Below are positions 11,438 to 23,794 of a DNA stretch of 64,000 nt, in pieces. The stretch is taken from assembly GCA_019096155.1 (NCBI GenBank), contig JAHCVI010000002.1, positions 558,001 to 622,000 on the forward strand, in the 5' to 3' direction. The position numbers and the translations under genes are program-made. The stretch's first letter is position 1. The number at the start of each line of letters is the position of its first letter. Under the pieces are notes generated by a model that worked only from the letters and a program-made list of their open reading frames with translations, made no database searches and had not been told where the DNA came from. Source of the stretch: Staphylotrichum longicolle. Its lineage: Eukaryota > Ascomycota > Sordariomycetes > Sordariales > Chaetomiaceae.

Positions 11438-14400
11438 GATGAGCGTGAGACTTGGCTGCTACCCCCGTCTTTTACTAAGGCCGATGAGGGCGCTCAAATC
11501 ATTTCCACCGCTCGCTTGCTCGAACTGCCGATCAGCCCAGGGACGTGATGAGTTAACGTGTGTTGATGATATGTCCAGGGAACCAAGCCGTCGAGCTCAA
11601 CTGCGATGATCCCTGTCGCCTGGATCAAGCTTATTGAAAGTTGTTTCAAGGTGAAGCAACAAGCAGGCGGAGGACCCAAGCTCGGAAGCTCAGCCGATGT
11701 CAACTGTTTGAGACAGCCCTCGTAGCACCAAATGCATGCACTACCCCGGAGTACCTGGAAGCTCCGCAGCGATGAGCCAAGGTTGACTTTCTCAAAGCCG
11801 AGCGTCGTAAGTGTCGGACTCAATCCGAGCGAAAACGGCCATCGATTTGTGTGTTTTTTGATGTCAATCCTGGTCACGATTGGTCAGTTAGCAGTCTGCT
11901 ATACTCCAGTTTTGCCGACTTGGTGCTATAGCATATGTCTAAGAGTCAGAGCCCCTGATAAGCCAAGCCCGGCAGTAGACCATGTGGCATGGGGAAAACC
12001 GGGGTTTGACCAAATTGAGAACCGGATCGACTCACGAGGCGAAGAAGTCAATGGTTTTGTGGTGCACCCGCCAGAATGAAAGAGGCTCGAAGACAGGCCG
12101 CTCGTTGGGGAAACAATGGTTGCGGTCTGGGATCGTCTTTCGGGGTTATCGAGTGCTTCCTGGGCCGGCCACGAGGGGGTGGGGCCGAAAGATGGGACGA
12201 ACAGCGGGTCGAGACCGAGTGAACTGATCCAAGTACAAAGCGAGGGCGTGTGTCAAACTACAGCAAGATGTTTTGGTCAGTGAGATTTTAAATGGTTGGG
12301 GGCTTTATGGGGGTTACGTCTCGAGGACGGAGAGAGAAAGTCATGCTGAGTCGCACATACTGCTCTTCGGCTCCAAATCTTGAACTCGTCCGAAGTACTC
12401 AAGTACTGGAATCGGTTTAGGGTCGAGTAATGAAAACAGCGGCAGCGCTGATATCGAAGCGAGAGACGCGCAATACGATTGGCATGAAACAAAAGACGCA
12501 AAGAAGCTCGGAGTATCGTTGGTGGTGTCGCAATGGGGCGGAAAAAAGAACTCGTCGATTCGAAGAAGCGCGTAGGGTCGCAGTCGGCGTCTGGGAGCAC
12601 CTTGATGCTCGACCAGGAAGGAAACAAAAAGAAAGACACCAAGCTGCAAATCCGCGATCCAAAGGCGCAAGTGCTCCGAGCAACAATGCTCGAGACTCGA
12701 GATCGAGAAGGAAAAAGGGAACAATGCCTCAAGCCGGGCTGGGCCAGAAGTTTGATTGTATTGCACGATACAAGGCCCAAGAAGGCTTGAGCAGGTCTGG
12801 GCACTTGAGCAGCATGGGACCCTGCGTTAAGTATGAATACTCCACTTTTCAGCAAGAACCCTTGACGGTGGAGAAGTGGGATGGGTCTTGCCGAACTGCG
12901 AGCAGCGGCCTGGCCTGCAGTTGCAGCTTCCAAAGTGGAGCGCAAATCGGCAAGCCCAATGTCACAGCGGAAAGCGCAGCTGCACAGCCAAGGGTCAGAG
13001 GGCCTTGCCTTCCTGGCGTGCCTGGCTTTGCCCAGGCGGGGATTGCGGGTAGGATGAACACCCCCAACCAGAAATAAGGTCGGTACGTACCGGCATCCAA
13101 TGCCTTCCACGTTCACATCACAAGCCAATGGAGTTCCCGCAACTTCCCGGCTCCCGCACCTCCACCTGCCTCTGTGGAGGTCTGGAGGACGCAAGAGCGG
13201 CTCGAGATTGGTCACACAATCTGTTTAAGACGAGCTCGGCCTGGGAGCTATTTTTCGGTTGGTTTCATGTTTTCAACAGTCCCCCAGAGGCCCAGCCGCT
13301 TTTGAGCCGCAAGAAACTAAACACGGGCGTGCATGGAAGGTTTTTGTTGCAAAGGTGAGTTGAGTGAAGATGAACCTCTGCAGTTTGTCTTTGAGAACGC
13401 ACAGATGGGAGGGGCTCCCCTTCCCCTCCCTGGTCTCCGAAGTTGGCAATTCCCGAAGACTCGGTTCCTTGAGCTCGAGCCGGAAAATACTCCGAAGGAC
13501 GTGCAGACCTGAGATTCATCCCACGGCCACGAGCACCTCATTTGCGGATCCTCCAGTAGCAAGAACCCAGCAAAGGAGTGCATCTGCGCAGTTTACTGCC
13601 TAAGGCGGCGGTTGCGTTCCATGTGCTCGGAGGGGATCACCGCCGCCCATCACAGCCCAGACTCGTGAAAGTGCAACTCGAAGCTGCAAGCACCCGGGCG
13701 GAGAGGGTCGTCCACAAGGGCCGTTCCCGGAATCCGTCCGGCCTCGAGTCCAATCCGTGGACGCGTGCCTTGAATCGAAGGAACCCGAAAAGGGGACGAA
13801 CGAACGAGGAAGCCACTGCTCCACTAGCCCTTTTCGGCCGCAGCCCTCTGTGACGACCGCAGAGCAGCGAATGGGATGTCAAGCCTGCGTGGGGCCAATT
13901 TCCTGGTGTGATGGGATTTTGACGATCAACCGGGCCCAGTCTCCCCCGAAGTGGGGACGCCATGGGGGGAGGGATTGACCACTGCCTCTCTCGAGCCTGT
14001 CAGAGCTCGTTCCCAGCCCGGGCTTGATGCTTTTCCTCTTTGTCCGGGCCAGTCCCGGCATCTGAGATGAGATGAGGTGAGCAGACCGGGGGATGCAAAC
14101 TCAACAACCCCGGAAAGCAAAACCAGTTGTGATTGCTGCGCTGCAACGGCGTGGCGGGCTCCTTAATGAAAGCCCCCACCCGTCCCTTATCACCGGAACC
14201 ACACCAAGCAGCAGCCAACCGAATGAGACAGCTTGGCATCGACTTCTCGAGATGCTGGGTTCGCACGGTCGCCACGCTGCCATCAGCCCAACATGGCCAC
14301 CGCATTTACTGTGTACTGTGTAGGAGAAGATTGGGGTTGGAGATGATCATAGGGCACCGTGGTAGGCGTCGAGGGTGGCTGCAACAGATATCTGGGGATT

Positions 14401-16242
14401 GACGCCCGACTGAGATTCAACGTCAACAAGAACGACAACAACTGAGCCAATTTGTGGCACGCTCTCAGAGCGTCACACCGCGGAACACGCTGTGCCGCTG
14501 CCGCGCACGAAACGGTTCTCTGTTGAGGCCACAAATCGCGGGGGTCCACGCGAGAGAGAAACGGGCAGCGACAGAGACACCCGGTGTGCGACCTTCCACA
14601 CCTCGGGGAAGAGGGGGGCTGCGATGCATCCACCCGAGTCTTGTGGTTCTTGTCTTCTCTCCTCCAACCCAAGGCCGCTTTCCAAATCCTGTCTCTGGCG
14701 GGGGATCAATCTCCACTGCCACATGCGTCCGGCACAGTAACATGCGTTCAACCCATGCTTCCCATCCCCAGCGTCGTCGATCTCAAGGCGAACGCTGAGA
14801 CATTGACCCGAGAACCGGCCGGTGCTGTCAGATATCAGCCCGGTCTGTCGTCGACGCCAGCTCCTGATTGATGAACCCCCATGGCGAAACCTTTCTTGCG
14901 CGGCCAACCCCTCACTCAACCGCTCTTCGACTGCTTCCGGTCAGAGGAGAAAAAAAGAAACAAGCCTCAGCGCCCCAACGCGCCAAGGAACGGCCGGCCC
15001 AACTGAGGATCCAAACCCAGTCTGACCCAGTCCGGGGAACCGACGGCGTTCGGTTGGCGGCTGTGTCTTCCACAACAACCGACCAGAGCACGCGTTGACG
15101 AATCCGTCCACTCCATTGGCTGGTCTGCGAACGTTGGAACTTCCATTTCCCGCGACGGCTGGCTGAAAGCTAAACTCGGCAGGCCGCCTTTCCCGGCCGG
15201 AGGATCTGGGTCGGTCAAACAGACGCTCCAATCGCTGCCGCGATACACGCGAGCGTAGACGCCAGCTCCGCGTCCAACCTTCCTTCCTGCGCGTCTGACT
15301 GGCTTTCTTGCGGAGGAGGTTGAGAACACAAAAAAAAAGGCATCCCATGACACCGTCAATTGCCTGCCTGCATGCATGTTGCTGCGCTGCACAGCTGCTG
15401 CGGTGCAACATGGAGACCCCTGCCCTGCCCTGCCTGCCGCAAGACCCCAAAGACGCACGGTGTTTGTTCGGAAAAGAAAGAAGATCCTTGGGGCCCCAAG
15501 CGAGACCGGCTGCAGCAGCTTGCAACTTGCAGCTTGCTAAGCAATGGAAGACACACCATGCCCATGGCATGGCTGCAACACTGCAAGGCAATCTTTTTTG
15601 ACTTGCAGCGCCCAGCGGGCGAATCCACCCCTTGAAAACGCGGGAGTTGAACAAATCGAATGGGCCTTTGTTGTGCATTCGGATCCGGGGTCTGAAACTC
15701 GCTATCAGATGCAGGTGCAGGTGATGGGATGTGGTTTCGGTACTTCAATTGCGGGATGTTCACCTCGTGGTTGTCTCATCCTTTTTTTTTTTTTTGTTCG
15801 CTTCTTCTTGTCCGGTTTCCCATCTCTCCTTGAGTGGCCCTCTCGCGGGACTTGGCAAACAAAACAAGAAACACGCAAATCCCGAGACGCACCTGAACTC
15901 GGAGAAGGAGAAAAACTAAAGTTCCTAGCGGTGCTGTTTCTTGGATGGTTGAGAAGTCTTGAGACAACTGTCACATGTTGTCACTGATCACTCGGCCGTG
16001 GACGCCCGTTCGACTCCAACTTTAGCTGCAGCCTTCCCCGCTCAAGGTTGTCCGAGTCGGCGTCAACTAGTTCAAGCCAGACACTACTGGCTCAGGAAGT
16101 GAAGCCTGAAGACATCAATTCTGGAGATGAAGTTTGCTACGTGACTGAGGCTTATTGCGCTTTGTGAGAGGCCAGTAACACACCTGCGTCCTGCATGAAC
16201 CCCCTTTTTCCTACAGATTCACCTTGTCCGTCACTGGGTGGT
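11438..16242. other. Intergenic, 4.8 kb: apsA promoter side and 3' side of the membrane-protein gene
   Basis: No supported gene. Open frames of up to 312 codons (12277-13215, minus) and 245 codons (14941-15678, minus) were read through; they lack motifs, have erratic composition and overlap equally long frames on the other strand. The right part should contain the apsA promoter only close to 11440-12400, so most of this stretch is unexplained. A possible stem-loop with 8-base arms (CATGTTGC, 15375-15382, against 15405-15412) and a T run at 15782-15795 are the only structures noted. Confidence 0.5.
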
Positions 16243-17415
16243 TTACACCACCTTTTCTCCTGACGGGAGCCATGACGGCGATTCATCGACCGACACTGGA
16301 TATTTATCCAGAGATTCGTACCATTGAATGACTGAGCCAATCTAAAAAAAGGACACAAGCAGACGGTCAGTGAACTTGATCGTAAGGGGGAGGAGAAAAG
16401 GGGTCATGCCAGTGGCTTACCAAGAAAGCCCATGACCCGATAAAGGTCGACAATCCCGAGGCATACTCGAGTGCTGCTGAATTCTGTGCTCCAAACCCCA
16501 CGGCTGGACACACCGTGAAACCGATCCCTCCGAGCAGGTTCCAGAACCCGATCTGCCACCCGAGCATCTTGGGAGCTGGCTTGTACCTTGGGGGTCTGTC
16601 AGTCTGTCTGAACGACAAGTTGGTGGTGTACGTTGTCCTGGATTTGTATTGAACAGGAGAAGGGGACGTAGAGGGGTAGAGACACACCATTTATCCTGCA
16701 CCTCGACCATGAACATGAGCCCCGACACGATAAAGCCTGTGCCACCCACAACCTGCGGAACCCAGTACACCCCGTTCATGACCGGAACCGAGAGGGCGTC
16801 GTAGATGGGCGGCAGAGCCGTGAAGCCCGATATCCAGAAGATGGAGGCGCCGAGTAGTTGCACGGCGCACGCGAGGAAGCCGATCTCCTTGATGTAGTGT
16901 GTTCTGAACTCTTGCCAAGTTGGCCACCACGACCTAGCAAATGTCAGTCACTTTTTCTGATCTCCAATACATAACGAGCTCCCGGTTGCACCCATTGCAA
17001 TTATGAAAAGGGAAAAAAAACGTACCATTTCCGCTCCTTCTCCGTCCTCGTCTCCCCATCGCCATCCTTCCGCCCCTCCAGCCCACCAGGTTCAGCAACA
17101 TTCTCAACGGCGTCGGCCGCCATGGTCGCCACAGCGCTGTCTTTCAGCAGAGACCGCCGGCTCCGGTGGGCATGACGACACCCTTCATGCTTGGGATGCA
17201 GCCGCAGGCCGTGGTCCTCGAGCGACTCCTCCAGCGCCCAGCCAAAGCAGTCCGATTCTGTACACCACACACCAGCGCAAGTCAGCGACCACCCCCTCTT
17301 CTTGAACAAGACCCTGCTGGAACATAGCAACAACCCAGCCGCATCAGATGTAGCCATCCAACTTCCCCCCTTCCGTCACACGAGAACGAGAAGAGTACAG
17401 ACACCCTCTGACAGG

Positions 17416-17502
<87 letters not shown>

Positions 17503-18607
17503 ACTGCAAACAACAACAACAACAGCAACAACAAAACGGCAGGAAAAAAAAGTGAGACTTACGTTCCGCATTGATAGCCTCCACAACCATCAGCACCGAG
17601 CCGACCTCAAAGACAGTCGCGCCGATAAACGCCAGAATCCCCGCCGCCACGGCCGTCTCGCCCTCAAACTCGCTGGAAGGCGCCACGATCGGCAGCCAGA
17701 CGAAGCACCCGTTGATGCACCAGATGATGGATCCTAATGGGTACGGGGGGGTCGTTGTCAGATGAACGGCTCGTTTAGTGTGTGAGTTTGGTTTAGTTTT
17801 AGTGTAGGGAGAGGAGGTAAGGAGGGTGGGGGGGGAGAGGGAAGAGGGTGAGTGAAGGAGAGAGTGTGAGTAAGAAGGAACGACCGAGGGTGGAAGAAGG
17901 AAACTCGAAAATAAAAGGAATGAAAGTGAAGAAAGTAGAAACTAAGGGCTGAAGGGGAGGGTGAAAGAAAATGGAGGTTTGGGGGGGGGGGGGGGGGGGC
18001 GTGAAAAGGGGTCGTGGAAGGGGGAACGTCAAGAACAGGGAGTGAAAAAATGAGGATTGAATAGGTAGATGATTGTGACAAGGGAAGCGTGAGAAAGGAG
18101 AGTGTGAAAAGGGGGAAAAGGTAAAAAGGTAAACAAACCCAACACAAAGGACACCGCAACAAGATAGGTTACGTCCCAGACCGGAAACCGTGTAAAGAGC
18201 CTGCTCACGCCCCGCACCGTCTTCTTGAGCTGCGTCTTCTCCTCGTCGACCAGACCGACGCGCCGGGACTGGGGGCCTTTGGGCCCCGTTATCACGGCCC
18301 TGCGCCGGCCCTTCCTGTTGTCTCGGCTGCGCCAGACGTGGTACACTTGGCGGGCGCCATGGTCCTCTGGGGTTGTTGTCTCGGGGGTTGTTGTCTCGGG
18401 GGTTGTTGTCTCCGGGGTTGCGCTTTCGCGACGCCCTTCACGGGAGAGCGGTGGTTCTGAGGGTGCCTGGCTGGTGGGCTCGGGGTGTTTGTGCTGCTGT
18501 TGTTTCTGAGGGCTGATGACTGGGTGGTAGCGGGTCGTAGGGTGGAGGAAGCTCAAGGGTCCTCGGGCATGCGTTGCGTCGGACATGGGATGGGTGTGGT
18601 TGGCCAT
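16243..18607 (-). CDS. YrhK-domain-type integral membrane protein with three helical-hairpin repeats
   Basis: Six exons: 18607-18139, 17733-17563, 17257-17026, 16933-16688, 16586-16421 and 16341-16243, all joining in phase to give 460 residues. The first 130 residues are hydrophilic and hold three PETTT repeats. About six membrane segments follow, beginning FPVWDVTYLVAVSFVLG and ending IGSWAFLIGSVIQWYESL. They pair into three hairpins, each closing with a G-S-V/L..E pattern (EVGSVLMVVEA, VSGLMFMVEVQ, LIGSVIQWYES), which suggests triplication of a YrhK-like unit. I recall similar uncharacterised fungal proteins with this domain; function is unknown, probably endomembrane. The exon junctions recover shared residues such as KWSWWPTW and KWYKPAP. 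An ATG 12 codons upstream (18643) is possible; 18607 has the better context (CCGCCATGG). Introns 1 (405 nt) and 2 (305 nt) are unusually long and repeat-filled. Confidence 0.8.
17416..17503. repeat. CAACAG hexanucleotide microsatellite inside intron 2
   Basis: About 14 uninterrupted copies of a six-base unit (CAACAG on the plus strand), followed by a degenerate CAA-rich tail to about 17530. It lies wholly inside intron 2 (17258-17562) of the YrhK-type gene and accounts for that intron's unusual length. Confidence 0.93.
17981..17999. repeat. 19-base G run in intron 1 of the membrane-protein gene
   Basis: A homopolymer of 19 G (C on the gene's strand) inside the 405-nt first intron. The rest of this intron is strongly purine-rich on the plus strand, hence a long pyrimidine tract in the pre-mRNA. 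Confidence 0.9.
18365..18424 (-). repeat. 18-bp tandem repeat encoding PETTT units
   Basis: Three near-identical 18-base units in exon 1 of the YrhK-type gene encode PETTTPETTTPETTTPE-like sequence near residues 60-80. The unit length is a multiple of three, so copy-number change would keep the frame. Confidence 0.8.
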
Positions 18608-19255
18608 GGCGGGTTCGGTTCCTGTCCACAAGGGTCGAGTCATGTAAGTCGGGGACGATCTCCTCGCTTTGGGATGGATGAGACAATATATTGCTCGGAG
18701 GGTGTGGTGGTGTCCTTGTGCAGGTACAGAGATAGCCCTTACAAGCGAATTCCTGGCCTAGTAGCAGACATCCTGGAACAAGACATGGGATCAGTCAACA
18801 ACAGTTCATGTTTTCCCCAAGCCATGCCAAGGCGGAATGCTGGTCCTCAACTCAGCAGCTGCCCGACATGGGTTCATCTCAAAAAAATTATCTTAGTACA
18901 CGTTAACGTTGGATTACTCACGTCATGAACTGGTGAGATAGCTCATGACGTCAATCCCGACGAACTCCACGCGTTCCGGCTTTGGCAGGACCCCACTTCT
19001 CCGTAACTCCGGCGGTCTCCACCCGGCGCAACCGGAACGCACTCGGTAACACATGCTGTGAGGGTATGCAGGTTGCAGCGGCTACATGATCCTACGCGGC
19101 GCCGATCGGCTAGTCGGGTAAGAAGGACATTGACTCACCAATACCGTGTGAGCATCGGGCTGCGCCCTTCGACAGACACTGCTACAACCTACCATACGCA
19201 ATCTAGAGATTCAAACACACCATTTCGCAACGGTTCTTAAAAGAGCCACACCCCC
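18608..19255. promoter_or_regulatory. Divergent promoter region between the membrane-protein and dehalogenase genes
   Basis: The flanking genes are transcribed away from each other, so both promoters lie within about 650 bases. A short repeated element GCTCATGACGTCA-like is present near 18936-18952, with a TGACGT core of the CRE/ATF type. No coding sequence is supported. Confidence 0.45.
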
Positions 19256-20269
19256 TTGCCTTGCTTTCCTTACCTGTTCTCCAAGGCCCTCAACCACCTC
19301 CTTTCAAATATCCTCCCTCCCGAGCACAGCAACCCACTGCTCATCAACCACCAACAACAGCCACATCCTAGAATCAAAACAACACCCACCCACAATGGCC
19401 TCCGCGCCCTCCTCAACCCCCTCCTCCCCCTCTCCAAAACCATCAAAGCCCTCACCTTCGACGTCTTCGGCACAACCGTCTCCTGGCTCTCCACCATCAC
19501 CACCGCCCTCTCCACCGCCGCCGCCGCCAAGCTCGCCTCCCCCTCCCACTCCCACTCCCACTCCCTACCCGCACCCCTCCGCACCCGCCTCGAGGCTCTC
19601 ACCCCGCAGGACTGGACCCTCTTCGCCCAGCAATGGCGCGCCTCCTACAACGCCTTCACCCACGGCTTCGTGCCGGGCACCACGCCCTGGAAGGACGTCG
19701 ACGCCCACCACCGCGACAGCCTGGCCGCCCTCCTGGGCGAGTGGGGTCTGGAAGGGGTCTACACTTCGGACGAAGTGGACCAGCTGAGCCGCGCGTGGCA
19801 CTTCCTCCCGCCCTGGCCCGACGCCGCGGCGGGGCTCCGCCGTCTCGGCGCGGGCGGGTACACGACCGCGACGCTGTCCAACGGGAACCGGGACCTGCTC
19901 GCGGACCTGGACGCGCACGGCGGGCTGGGGTTCGGCGTGGTCATCTCCGGCGAGGACTTTAGGGCGTACAAGCCGGCCCGGGAGGTGTATCTCGGCGCGT
20001 GCCGGGTGCTGGGGCGTGAGGTGGGGGAGGTGGCCATGGTGGCGGCGCATCTGGGGGATCTCGAGGCCGCACGCGGGGTGGGGATGCGGACGGTGTATGT
20101 GGAGCGGGAGGGGGAGGAGGAGTGGGGGGTGGAGGAGGAGAGGTATCAGCGGGCGAGGGAGTGGGTGGATTTGGGGTGGGGGTGGGAGAGGGGGGGTTTG
20201 AGGAGGTTGCGAGGCGGTTGGGGGTTTGACTGTAGGGGTTGTTGTGTGATGATTTGGAGGCTGATGTGA
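19256..20269 (+). CDS. Haloacid dehalogenase, type II (HAD superfamily), two apparent frame breaks
   Basis: HAD hydrolases of this type use an Asp nucleophile to cleave C-halogen or phosphate bonds; the physiological substrate here is unknown. Motifs in order are KALTFDVFGTTVSW (nucleophile Asp), TATLSNGN (motif II Ser), AYKPAREVY (motif III Lys) and VAAHLGDLEAARGVGMRT (motif IV). The open frame starts at 19256 but its first 60 residues are non-conserved. A well-placed ATG at 19395 (CACAATGG) opens a different frame that would meet the HAD frame if one C were missing in the C-rich run near 19420. At the 3' end the family tail GFEEVARRLGV appears one frame off after a G-rich run (about 20172-20196), with its own stop at 20227-20229. 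Both breaks fit single missing bases, so the true protein is probably about 278 residues. No intron could explain either shift. Confidence 0.8.
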   Translation: MPCFPYLFSKALNHLLSNILPPEHSNPLLINHQQQPHPRIKTTPTHNGLRALLNPLLPLSKTIKALTFDVFGTTVSWLSTITTALSTAAAAKLASPSHSHSHSLPAPLRTRLEALTPQDWTLFAQQWRASYNAFTHGFVPGTTPWKDVDAHHRDSLAALLGEWGLEGVYTSDEVDQLSRAWHFLPPWPDAAAGLRRLGAGGYTTATLSNGNRDLLADLDAHGGLGFGVVISGEDFRAYKPAREVYLGACRVLGREVGEVAMVAAHLGDLEAARGVGMRTVYVEREGEEEWGVEEERYQRAREWVDLGWGWERGGLRRLRGGWGFDCRGCCVMIWRLM

Positions 20270-23200
20270 AGGGGTTCGAGGTGGTGTCGGTGGACTGGAC
20301 ATGTTGAGTTTGTGTGCTGTCTGTCGTGTTGACGCTCCGAACCGGAGCGTTGACGTTCGGTGATACAACTGTCCAGCCTGGACGGAGATCCATGCAACGC
20401 CCGCATCAAGAAGCGGTCTCGTGGCTTCTATCCTTTGAAACTGCCTCGGAGACAGCATGCGGTCTGAGCTTGACTCTAATTGGCGGGGAACCCATAATAC
20501 AAGTCGAGCCGGTCAGCCCCTCGGTGTCTCTCTTGGCTAAGCTCTGTTCAACCCAGGACTTCGGTGACGATAACCCATGCCAGCGAGACAGCTATAAAAC
20601 ATCCCAGGGCCCGCGAGTGAACAATGAGGACCAAACTCGCCGCCACGTGCTTTGTCGCATCGCACGCAGGCTTGCCCTTGTGGGCCAGACACGGACTCGA
20701 ATTCGCGGGCGAAATAATCGTTGCTTTTTGTGCAATCTCTCGACCGAGTCCAGTGTCACAGGATGCTTCTGCAGCAACACAATGCTGTGTCAGACCCCCA
20801 CAATCCCGTTGAGTCTCAATGTGCCATGCGGACCAGGGAAACAGGAAACATCGACGACTTGTACATGGTTGAGGACGTCACAGACTCGCATCCTCAGGCG
20901 AGTCGGGAGCATGCCTGGAGCAGTTGGCGCTATTGGGGGTCCAAAGCCGGGAAACCCTGGATGGGCTTTCCAGGCCGTCGTACCATCGTTGAAGAACGGA
21001 CTTGCCGGTCGGTCCAGAACAGGGAGGATGCCGAAATCAGGAGACGGCTCACGGCAACCCAGGAGAGGAACAGCCGTATCTTCATGCTGATATTCGGATC
21101 ATCTGCACAACCGCCACGAACGGGGTTAGAGGTCTCGTGCTTCGGCAGGCAAAGACGAGGCCAACAGGCGCGCTCTGGGAGTAGCCATGCTGCGCCGGGC
21201 GCCGGGCGCCATGCACCGTGTTTCGCTCCCTTTCCTGCATGCGGTTGCCCTTGCGGGCGATACAAGCTGTTTGCTGCAACCACCGAGGGATGGCTTTGTG
21301 CCGAATAAACATGGAGATGAGTGGGCAGCTTCAGTCCCGTGGGCTGTCGAGCATGGCTGTGCTTCACAAGATGCACATTGGACACCCCAAAAGACAAGAC
21401 GGCACCGGTTCCCGGCATTGGCCAGTGTCGCCGATTGGGAGAGCGCCGGTATCCGGTTTGTACGGGAACTCGGACATGAGATGCTCGACGTGCTTGCTAC
21501 CCCGCCACGAGCCCCGCCGCAGGTATCCGGTACCCTGGGCGACTTAAGGTAGGGCCGGCGAGCTGCGACCACCTCGCGTCTGCATGCGCAGCCTACACCC
21601 ACTAGCTGATGGTGACGGTTGCGACTGGACACACAGCTCGTCGCTACAAGCCGCTGCCATATTAAGACTGACGTGTGCCAGGCAGATCACCATGGTCGAA
21701 ATTCAGAGAGTGAGTGACCTGACCCGGACCTGGCCCTCGATTCGACGTGCTGCCGAGGTTCTCGATGTTTCCGACGGCCGGTTGGCGTTTGTCCTTGCCG
21801 CGACCCTGCAGTTGGCCTGCCAGAGAGTACCGAAGAAAATCTGCTGGTCGAGACCAGGAAGGATTGGTCGCAGCAGCTGGCCGCGTGCTGCCTCAACGGG
21901 TCGGCACCAGCACCCGGACCCGCCGTCAAAGCTCCCCGATCCTCAACCGCACTGCTGTTTTACCCACAGTCCCGTCCAACTGGGTGAGATGCAAGGAGAT
22001 GCTCGACGATGCCCCGAGGTATTAGCCTTCTTGCCTGCTCGGATCATCACCGCGCATCCCGACGAGCCAGAGGCCGCCGAGACCGCCAGCCTGCCAGAGA
22101 GCAACGGCCGGGTCCTGCCGTGCTGCAACCTGTTCGGAATCCCGGCTTGCTGGGTTGTGAAGGTGTTCTGGGGATTTCAACCTTCAGAGTTACGAGGGCC
22201 GGACGGGAAGCGGGTGTCCCGCACTGGGGTGCGTCTGGGTTTCCATGGGACCGATGGGAGTCAGCGGCCTAAATTGTGGGGATATCGTCTCATCCAGCGA
22301 TTCCTGTTCCCGTCTTGTCTTATCCAGGCCGCACCCGACCGCGCGCCATGGTGGATCGGATTTTGCGATTGTCTGGAGCTCGAGGCATCTTGTGCACCGG
22401 GGCACAGGAGGATGGGGCCTGCGATTTGCATTCGACTTTCCCACTGCCAACTGCTCAATTTGTGTGGTTGGCGACAAGCTGCACCCAAACGGGAAACCGC
22501 AATCGCGGGGCCAGGCTGCTGCCCAGAGATTGGCTGGGGTGTTTTGGGGGGGTGGTTCTTGGGGCCGGTCTGGTCTCGATGGACCGCTCGCCTTGTGGCA
22601 AGTCCCGCTGTCTTTCTGCAAACGCTGTTCGCTCCTGCAGCCAACAAGGAGTGGGTGGGTTCCCGAGAAGGAACTTCCCAGGATCCCTCTGGACCGCGGG
22701 GGCCATTGAACCACCAAATGCTTGCGTGCTTTCCATTGCTCTGCCAGTAGATCCCAAGAGTCCACGAGGCCATGCGGCAGGCCGTGGGGATGGGCCATGG
22801 GATGCCAAAGTACCTACAATCACAAGCAGGAGATGGCTGATGGGGGTGGCTCAAAGTGGGTGCGAGGAAGCGGGTGGTTTGGCGGGGCACCAGATGCGGC
22901 TGTCGTTGTTGTCCCCCCTTAAAACTCGGCACCAACCCAGGATGCTGCTGCAACCCCAGGCCTTGTCTCCCCTCCCCCTCTCGCCCAAGCTCCCCCAAAG
23001 GCATGAAAAGCTAGGGTATCTGCCTCGCCCGTCTCTTGTTCCCTGGGAGCTCCCGAAATCATCCATCAGTCGACCATCGGCCGCCCGTGCGTCCTCGGCT
23101 TTCCCTGGCAACTTTGGTCCCTTTCTTCCGGTGCAGGCCAACCGTTCACTCTCAGAGAAGTCAGTCCCATCCTCTTGGCCCCGCCATTTCAGACACACCC

Positions 23201-23794
23201 GACGCTTTCTCCGGGTCCCAGCCAAGCAACCCCAAGCAACCGCGCATCCCTACCACCTCGAGCGAAAACCTCCCTAGCTCAGAACGACCATAAGCCACCC
23301 ACACTTGGCCAATACCTCTGCCAATACTTCTACGCTGCTCCACCGCTCTCCATCGTCAAAGGCTGGCCCCGGGTTGCTTGTCCACCGCCATCCTCACCCA
23401 CCCCAACCCTGCCTGGCTGCTGCTCTCTGCCGGCGTCCCTCTTTTCCCACTTGCAGCGAGAGACCGAGGATTTCCACCGACCACCACCGACTTCTCGCCG
23501 CCCGCCGAGCATCCCGTTGCATTCCACCGCCGGCACGCCCTCGATCGCTTTTTTCCGACTCGGACCCGACGTGAGCCAGGCCCGTCGATCGTCTCGTCAT
23601 CTTCTCGTCGCTAGCCATTATTTTTGGTGCTGCACATCACGGCCCCTCATCGCCTGATCCTAGCTCCCCTCCCCTAAGCTCGGTGCCCCCTCCTCGTTCC
23701 CAATCAATCCCCGTCCGATAACCGCACAAGAAACCCCCAACCCACAACCATCGGCGACGCGATCCCCCCACCTCTCCAAAAAAACACGCCCAAG
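20270..23794. other. Intergenic, 3.5 kb: long upstream region of the ras gene
   Basis: Open frames exist (up to 388 codons at 21584-22750 and 333 codons at 22276-23277), overlapping one another in different frames without motifs; none is supported. The last 800 bases before the Ras start are pyrimidine-rich on the plus strand (CCCCACC-, CTCTCC-type runs), as expected of a promoter with a long leader. Confidence 0.5.

Noticed and set aside
12277..13215. 312-codon open frame, minus strand
   Set aside because: Overlaps a 215-codon frame on the other strand; no recognisable domain, Arg/Ser-rich throughout.
14941..15678. 245-codon minus-strand frame
   Set aside because: Composition and lack of motifs indicate chance; no promoter or splice context.
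15995..16020. tRNA B-box-like GTTCGACTCC
   Set aside because: No matching A box, T-stem or acceptor stem could be paired around it.
21584..23277. Two long overlapping plus-strand frames (388 and 333 codons)
   Set aside because: They overlap each other in different frames, lack motifs and lie in the ras2 upstream region.
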